DNA from: an uncultured Gemmiger sp.
Lineage (GTDB): Bacteria > Bacillota > Clostridia > Oscillospirales > Ruminococcaceae
NCBI GenBank assembly: GCA_944382805.1
Contig: CALWNS010000172.1
Coordinates: 1-17,667, forward strand
Length of the DNA: 17,667 bases
Direction: 5' to 3'
Part shown: positions 13,836-17,667 of the stretch, piece by piece
Numbering within the stretch: position 1 is the first letter of the stretch
How the letters are laid out: each line of letters opens with the position of its first letter
The notes under the pieces: model-generated
What the model was told of the DNA's origin: nothing
What the model saw: the letters and a program-made list of their open reading frames with translations, nothing else
Databases searched by the model: none
Program-made: the position numbers and the translations under genes

Positions 13836-14566
13836 TCGGCGTCCCCCTTCCCTTCCGGCCGTGCGCGGCGCTTGTGCCGGCGGTCGATCTGCAGCGCGCC
13901 GTCCGCCGCCACCTGCACGCGCCCGGCGCGGATCAGCTCCAGCAGCGCCAGGAAACTGGCCACATTGGTGCTGCGGCTGTCCTGCGCGCTGAACAGCTGG
14001 CCCATCCTGTGCAGGGTGCCGCGCAGCAGGCCGCGCAGCAGATGCAGTACCCGGCTGGAAACGGAGACAAACGGCGCTGTCACCAGCGGTTCAAACCGTT
14101 CCTGGCTCGGCTTTTTGCGCCGCAGGCTCCTGCCCATCAGCCCGAACCAGGCCTGTACCAGCCGGTCCGGGTCCTGCGGGCGCGAATATTCGGCCGGGCT
14201 TTCCAGCGGCATGGGGCTGCGCACCGCGGTATACAGGTCCCGCGCGCGTCCGCCCAGCTCCGCCGCCACCCGCTTGCAGGTACTGTACTCGATCAGGCGG
14301 CCGGTCAGTTCGGCCTTCATGCGCTCCGCTTCCTGGCTGCGCGGCAGGAGAAGCGCGCTTTTCATCTGCACCAGGTGGGCGGCCATATCGATAAATTCGC
14401 TGGATACCTCCATGCGGTCCTGCATGGTGGCGATGGCCGCCGTATACTGGTCGATCAGCTCCATGATATTGATATCATAGAGGTTCATTTTGTTTTTTCC
14501 GATCAGGTGCAAAAGCAGATCCAGCGGACCGTCAAAATCTTCTATATGAAAGGTCAGTTCCTGCAT
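13832..14566 (-). CDS. scpA: Segregation and condensation protein A (kleisin)
   Basis: ScpA is the kleisin that bridges the SMC heads and binds a ScpB dimer. At 244 residues it is of normal family length. The N-terminal domain has the family signature FDGPLDLLLHLIGKNKMNLYDINIMELIDQYT (about 10-41) and then FIDMAAHLVQMKSALLLPRS (about 58-78). The middle is variable. A C-terminal winged helix (about 180-235) includes FLALLELIRAGRVQVAADGALQIDRR. The gene starts 15 bases after the site-2 protease gene and overlaps scpB by four bases. The smc gene is not in the window. Confidence 0.95.
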   Translation of the reverse strand: MQELTFHIEDFDGPLDLLLHLIGKNKMNLYDINIMELIDQYTAAIATMQDRMEVSSEFIDMAAHLVQMKSALLLPRSQEAERMKAELTGRLIEYSTCKRVAAELGGRARDLYTAVRSPMPLESPAEYSRPQDPDRLVQAWFGLMGRSLRRKKPSQERFEPLVTAPFVSVSSRVLHLLRGLLRGTLHRMGQLFSAQDSRSTNVASFLALLELIRAGRVQVAADGALQIDRRHKRRARPEGKGDAE

Positions 14567-14581
14567 AGTTCCCCTTCTGTG

Positions 14582-15241
14582 CTATGAAACAAAGATGCGG
14601 CCGGCAAAAAAGGTCGCCGCATCCAGCAACCGCCAGACACGGTCCACCAAAAAGGAAAGCGGCCGGTCCAAAAAGCCGAATACCACCAGCAGCAAAACCG
14701 CGATCATCATGTAGCGCTCGTACTGCATGGCGCGGAAGTACAGCCGCCGCGGCAAAAACAAAAGAAAAATGCGGCTGCCGTCAAACGGCGGGATGGGCAG
14801 AAGATTGAAAACCGCCAGGCTGATGTTCAGCGAAATAAGGATGCTTAAAAAATCGAGCGCCACCGCCCAGCCGCCGCCCGTGTAGTACCAGACGGCCAGA
14901 TATTTATAAAGGATAAGACCCACAAAGGCCAGCAGCAGGTTGGCGGCCGGCCCGGCGGCCGCCGAAAGCGCCATATCCCGCTTGGGGCTGCGGAAGCGCC
15001 GCACATCGATCCCCACCGGCCTGGCCCAGCCAACACCGCCCAAGACCATGCACAGGGTGCCCATCCAGTCAAAGTGGCGCAGCGGATTAAGCGAAAGGCG
15101 GCCGGCGTTCTTGGCCGTCGGGTCCCCCAAAAGCCAGCTGACCAGCGCATGGGCGGCCTCGTGAAACGGGATGACGAGCAACACCGCCGCCGCGCGCAGC
15201 GCAAATACATATAGTGCCGTTGGTCCCAGCAGGCCGTTCAT
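14582..15241 (-). CDS. Site-2 protease family membrane metalloprotease (M50)
   Basis: This is an intramembrane zinc protease homologue of the compact type lacking PDZ domains. The 219 residues have about five to six membrane segments. The zinc motif HEAAH is at 27-31 (H27, E28, H31) in the first hydrophobic stretch. The second motif, FNLLPIPPFDGSRI, has the third ligand D154. LNPLRHFDWMGTL (51-63) is also typical of this rhomboid-sized group (YwhC-like). The substrate is unknown. It is the first gene of the scpAB operon, a pairing often seen in Clostridia but without a known functional link. The start at 15241 follows a weakly purine-rich leader and leaves about 30 bases after the predicted promoter. 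Confidence 0.9.
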   Translation of the reverse strand: MNGLLGPTALYVFALRAAAVLLVIPFHEAAHALVSWLLGDPTAKNAGRLSLNPLRHFDWMGTLCMVLGGVGWARPVGIDVRRFRSPKRDMALSAAAGPAANLLLAFVGLILYKYLAVWYYTGGGWAVALDFLSILISLNISLAVFNLLPIPPFDGSRIFLLFLPRRLYFRAMQYERYMMIAVLLLVVFGFLDRPLSFLVDRVWRLLDAATFFAGRIFVS

Positions 15242-15273
15242 CCGTCCACCCCTTGCGCAGAAATTCTTTTGCT

Positions 15274-15302
15274 ATTATACTGTATCCTGCGCGGCAAAAC
15301 AA
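15274..15302 (-). promoter_or_regulatory. Promoter of the site-2 protease-scpAB-gerW-rluB operon
   Basis: On the minus strand, TTGTTT (15302-15297), a 17-base spacer and a perfect TATAAT (15279-15274). Transcription would start near 15267, some 26 bases before the first start codon. It is divergent from the rpmB promoter; the two are separated by roughly 110 bases with no gene. Confidence 0.75.
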
Positions 15303-15414
15303 GTGTTTTTGCCGCACAGGCCGCTTTTTGGGCGCAGCGGCACGCTTTTTGGCCCTGTTTGCGGAGCACAAAAAATAAATTTACGCCCAAGAAGGATATT
15401 TTTTCAAAAAGGCC

Positions 15415-15443
15415 TTGCTTTTTTCGTTTGGATTTGCTATGAT
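15415..15443 (+). promoter_or_regulatory. Promoter of rpmB
   Basis: TTGCTT (15415-15420), a 17-base spacer and TATGAT (15438-15443) lie 30 bases upstream of the rpmB start codon. An AT-rich stretch just before it (15371-15407) could act as an upstream promoter element. Confidence 0.72.
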
Positions 15444-15473
15444 AGTACAGCTATGTAAAAGGAGGTGCAAGCT

Positions 15474-15662
15474 ATGGCCAAATGTGAATGCTGTGGCAAG
15501 GGTGTTGCGTTCGGCATCAAGGTATCCCACTCCCACCGTCGGAGCAATCGTACCTGGAGCCCCAACGTGAAGCGCGTAAAAGCTGTGGTGGATGGGTCCC
15601 CGAAGTATATCTACGCCTGCACCCGCTGCCTGCGCTCGGGCAAGGTCACCCGCGCAGTCTGA
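15474..15662 (+). CDS. rpmB: 50S ribosomal protein L28 (bL28), zinc-binding form
   Basis: A structural protein of the large ribosomal subunit. The 62 residues match the family: MAKCECCGKGVAFGIKVSHSHRRSNRTW, VKRVKAVVDGSPKYIYACTRCLRSGKV. Two CxxC pairs (C4/C7 and C49/C52) make this the zinc-containing C+ paralogue type. The ATG at 15474 lies eight bases after AGGAGG (15459-15464 region) and matches the family start; a GTG three codons earlier overlaps the ribosome site and is rejected. The gene is monocistronic, with its own promoter and terminator, as usual for rpmB in Firmicutes. Confidence 0.97.
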   Translation: MAKCECCGKGVAFGIKVSHSHRRSNRTWSPNVKRVKAVVDGSPKYIYACTRCLRSGKVTRAV

Positions 15663-15682
15663 TCCGATCCGAACCCAAAAAT

Positions 15683-15709
15683 GCCGGTCACTTTGTGGCC
15701 GGCTTTTCT
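15683..15709 (+). terminator. Terminator after rpmB
   Basis: GCCGGTCAC and GTGGCCGGC form a nine-pair stem with one G-T pair around a three-base loop (15683-15703), followed by TTTTCTG. It lies 20 bases after the rpmB stop codon. The next gene's ribosome site begins only about 15 bases later, so partial read-through may supply its transcript. Confidence 0.8.
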
Positions 15710-15733
15710 GCTATTTCAAAAGGAGAAGCCGCC

Positions 15734-15907
15734 ATGCTGCCAAACGACCCGGTGATGCTGCTGAGCTATGTCAACACCCAGCTGCGCGACCGCGCGGAGG
15801 ACCTGGATTCCTTCTGCAAAACAGAAAACGCCGACAAAGCTGCGCTGTGCCGCAAGCTGGCTGATATCGGCTACGAATATGACGCTGCGCAAAACCGGTT
15901 CCTATGA
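15734..15907 (+). CDS. DUF4250 small protein
   Basis: This 57-residue protein of unknown function belongs to a family common in gut Firmicutes. The pattern LPNDPVMLLSYVNTQLRD at the start and ADIGYEYDAAQNRF at the end is characteristic. The middle helix pair (about 20-40) carries two Cys (C28, C39). It looks like a small helical domain, without signal peptide or membrane segment. The ATG follows AAAAGGAGA at 15718-15726. No separate promoter is obvious after the rpmB terminator. The ATP-grasp gene begins 22 bases after its stop, so the two are probably cotranscribed. Confidence 0.85.
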   Translation: MLPNDPVMLLSYVNTQLRDRAEDLDSFCKTENADKAALCRKLADIGYEYDAAQNRFL

Positions 15908-15929
15908 ATACGTTGAGGAGGCAAGCTTG

Positions 15930-17123
15930 ATGAACTTCGTATTTGTTTCGCCGCATTTCCCCAAAACTTACTGGAACTTCTGCGATCGGCTGCGCCGCAA
16001 CGGCGCAAACGTGCTGGGCATTGGCGATGCGCCGTATGCCGAGATCCCCGCCCCGCTGCGCACAGTGCTGACCGAATACTACCGTGTGGACGATATGGCC
16101 AATTACGACGCCATGGTGCGGGCGATGGGCTACTTTACCCACCGTTACGGCAAGATCGACTGGGTGGAGAGCAACAACGAATACTGGCTGGAGCAGGACG
16201 CCGCCCTGCGCACCGATTTTAACATCACCACCGGCGCCAAGAGCGACTTTATCGAGCGCATCAAACTGAAAAGCCGCATGAAGGAGAGCTACCGCGCCGC
16301 CGGTGTGCCGGTGGCCCGCCACCACATGGTCTCTACGCTGGAGGCCGCCCTGCCCTTTATCGAACAGGTCGGCTACCCCGTCATCGTCAAGCCGGACAAC
16401 GGCTGCGGCGCCGAGGCGACCTATAAGCTGTGCGACCGCGGGGAGCTGGAAGAATTTTACCGCCATCTGCCGCCGACGCAGTACATCATGGAGGAGTTCA
16501 TCAGCGGCACCATCGTCAGCTTTGACGGCGTAGCGGACAGCCGCTGTGTGCCGCTGTTTTATACAAGCAACTACTTCCCTACCCCGATCATGGACATCGT
16601 CAACACGAACGGGGATCTCTGCTACTGGACGCAGAAGGAGGTCCCCGCAGCGCTGCGGGACGTCGGTTTCCGCACCATCAAAGCTTTTGGCGCAAAAAGC
16701 CGCTTTTTCCACTGTGAGTTTTTCCGCCTGAACGCGGACAAGCCGGGCCTGGGCAAGGCCGGGGACTATGTGGCGCTGGAGGTCAATATGCGGCCGGCCG
16801 GCGGCTACACGCCGGATATGATCAACTTTGCCAACAGCGTGGACTGCTACCAGATCTGGGCCGATATGGTCTGCTTTGACGAACTGCGCAGCCAGCGGCT
16901 GAACCTGCCGCACTACTACTGCGTGTATGCGGGCCGGCGGGACGGCAAGCATTACGCCCACAGCCACGAAGAGATCCTTTCCGCCTATGGCAGCCGCATG
17001 AAGATGTGCGACCGTATCCCGGACGCCCTGGCGCTGGATCTTGGCAACCAGATGTATGTGATCAACGCCGATACCGAGGCCGAGCGCGATGCGTTTATCC
17101 GCTTTGTCCACGAGCGTGCCTGA
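15930..17123 (+). CDS. ATP-grasp family ligase of unknown substrate
   Basis: ATP-grasp enzymes join a carboxylate to an amine or thiol through an acyl phosphate; the substrates here are not known. The 397 residues show an N-terminal Rossmann-like part (MNFVFVSPHFPKTYWNFCDRL, then GANVLGIGD, 1-105) and the ATP-grasp domain (about 110-300). Visible sites are the ATP lysine K154 in YPVIVKPDNGCGA, the hinge acids in YIMEEFISG (E188/E189), and the metal site ALEVNMRPAGGYTPDMIN (E284, N286, R288). The C-terminal 90 residues are unassigned. The ATG at 15930 has AGGAGG upstream; a longer frame from 15768 overlaps the DUF4250 gene out of frame and is rejected. It probably shares a transcript with the DUF4250 gene and ends in a strong terminator. 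Databases often label such proteins as carbamoyl-phosphate-synthase-like, but there is no context for carbamoyl phosphate here. Confidence 0.85.
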   Translation: MNFVFVSPHFPKTYWNFCDRLRRNGANVLGIGDAPYAEIPAPLRTVLTEYYRVDDMANYDAMVRAMGYFTHRYGKIDWVESNNEYWLEQDAALRTDFNITTGAKSDFIERIKLKSRMKESYRAAGVPVARHHMVSTLEAALPFIEQVGYPVIVKPDNGCGAEATYKLCDRGELEEFYRHLPPTQYIMEEFISGTIVSFDGVADSRCVPLFYTSNYFPTPIMDIVNTNGDLCYWTQKEVPAALRDVGFRTIKAFGAKSRFFHCEFFRLNADKPGLGKAGDYVALEVNMRPAGGYTPDMINFANSVDCYQIWADMVCFDELRSQRLNLPHYYCVYAGRRDGKHYAHSHEEILSAYGSRMKMCDRIPDALALDLGNQMYVINADTEAERDAFIRFVHERA

Positions 17124-17147
17124 GCCTGCAAACGGCAAAAAATATGG

Positions 17148-17214
17148 AAAAACGGGACAAACCTGTAAATCTTTGCTGCGTTGCAGCTGTTTTTGGCAGG
17201 TTTGTCCCGTTTTT
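17148..17214 (+). terminator. Strong terminator after the ATP-grasp gene
   Basis: A perfect 18-base inverted repeat, AAAAACGGGACAAACCTG (17148-17165) and CAGGTTTGTCCCGTTTTT (17197-17214). The loop is 31 bases and contains a small inner GCTGC/GCAGC hairpin. The T-run at the end of the second arm completes an intrinsic terminator, and the matching A-run makes it potentially bidirectional. Confidence 0.88.
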
Positions 17215-17217
17215 CTG

Positions 17218-17247
17218 TTTACAGACCGGGGGCAAAAGGTGTAAAAT
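17218..17247 (+). promoter_or_regulatory. Possible promoter of the terminal lipoprotein gene
   Basis: TTTACA (17218-17223), an 18-base spacer and TAAAAT (17242-17247), each five of six consensus bases, lie about 100 bases upstream of the start codon at 17347 and immediately after the preceding terminator. The location fits a new transcription unit; the match is moderate. Confidence 0.5.
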
Positions 17248-17346
17248 GACAGAAAAGATTCCCGCAAGCGACCCGCCCGGGCGCTTGCCGGCGGTCCCGC
17301 GCAAAGGGGGCCGCATATCCTTTGCCAGAGGGGAGGCTATACGCGC

Positions 17347-17667
17347 ATGAGACCATCCGTCCGCTTTATGGCCGCGTTGTGCGCCGCCGCGCTGTGCGTT
17401 TCGCTGGCCGGCTGCCGGCGCGGCGGCACGATCGACCTGCCGCAGGAAAGCAGCGCGCCCACGCAAAGCGCCACGCGGGAGACGGCTGCCGAAGCCGCGC
17501 AGACCAAAGCCGAACAGGACGATGTCGGCACGGTTTTGCCGCAGACGGCGGACGCCGGCCACGCTTATGTCAACGAAACGCTGTTGATCGGCGATTCCAA
17601 CACCGCGCGCTATATGATGTACGCCGACGAGACCGGCACGGCTTTTACCAGCCCCAAGAACAACATC
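17347..17667 (+). CDS. Lipoprotein with GDS motif, SGNH-hydrolase-like, N-terminal part (cut by window edge)
   Basis: The 107 visible residues start with a lipoprotein signal peptide (MRPSVRFMAALCAAALCVSLAGC), with lipobox LAGC and lipid-bearing Cys at residue 23. The protein should therefore be anchored on the outer face of the membrane. A Ser/Thr/Ala/Gln-rich linker follows (about 30-72). Then comes YVNETLLIGDSNTARYMMY, where LLIGDSNT looks like block I (GDS) of SGNH/GDSL hydrolases. In Firmicutes such lipoproteins are often possible cell-wall acyl-esterases, but the catalytic Asp/His lie outside the window. The ATG follows GGGGAGG at about 17331-17337. Family assignment rests on one motif. 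Confidence 0.65.
   Translation, partial: MRPSVRFMAALCAAALCVSLAGCRRGGTIDLPQESSAPTQSATRETAAEAAQTKAEQDDVGTVLPQTADAGHAYVNETLLIGDSNTARYMMYADETGTAFTSPKNNI

Noticed and set aside
15303..15400. Repeated CGCTTTTTGG and an inverted GCCGCT/AGCGGC between the divergent promoters
   Set aside because: Short, imperfect and without a T-run or known site pattern; I see no supportable element beyond the two promoters.
15465..15473. GTG start for rpmB three codons upstream
   Set aside because: It overlaps the AGGAGG site; the ATG at 15474 gives the conserved L28 N-terminus.
15768..15929. N-terminal extension of the ATP-grasp protein
   Set aside because: The extension runs out of frame through the DUF4250 gene; the ATG at 15930 has its own AGGAGG and starts at the conserved first strand.

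Overview
The window is GC-rich, gene-dense DNA that looks like the chromosome of a gut-type Firmicute of the Oscillospiraceae/Ruminococcaceae (Faecalibacterium, Gemmiger and Subdoligranulum kind). The evidence is Gram-positive style signals (strong AGGAGG ribosome sites, TTGACA/TATAAT promoters), a GerW-type sporulation protein, DUF4250 and DUF2953 proteins, scpA-scpB, and a polyamine operon that uses carboxynorspermidine enzymes. The genus is inference. I see no mobile element, CRISPR array, tRNA or rRNA.

Region 1 (1-5716, minus strand) is a polyamine operon. Transcription order is arginine/lysine-type decarboxylase (speA-like), spermidine synthase (speE), carboxynorspermidine dehydrogenase, carboxynorspermidine decarboxylase (nspC) and agmatine deiminase (aguA, cut by the window edge). 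A strong promoter lies about 400 bases before the first gene. Between them is a hairpin-rich leader of about 380 nt that ends in an intrinsic terminator just before the start codon. This is the least explained part of the window: either a small RNA or, more likely, an attenuation/riboswitch-like leader. No aguB or speD gene lies in the window.

Region 2 (5717-7747) holds a Crp/Fnr-family regulator (minus) divergent from a membrane diguanylate cyclase (plus). The intergenic stretch contains a perfect 16-bp palindrome, GTTGATCTGCATCAAC. It matches the FNR consensus, and the regulator keeps the FNR-type recognition residues E..SR.

Region 3 (7771-11164, minus) is a three-gene biotin carboxyl-transfer operon: a divergent carboxyltransferase, a biotin carrier with an Ala/Pro linker, and a pyruvate/oxaloacetate carboxyltransferase. 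It resembles the three parts of a soluble transcarboxylase, and no membrane decarboxylase subunit is present. A perfect 15-bp-stem terminator separates it from the convergent cyclase gene.

Region 4 (11217-15302, minus) is a compact operon: site-2 protease homologue, scpA, scpB, DUF2953 membrane protein, GerW-family sporulation protein and an RsuA/RluB pseudouridine synthase. Overlaps and short gaps link the genes.

Region 5 (15415-17667, plus) holds rpmB with its own promoter and terminator, a small DUF4250 protein, an orphan ATP-grasp enzyme followed by a strong terminator, and the start of a lipoprotein with a GDS motif that runs off the end.
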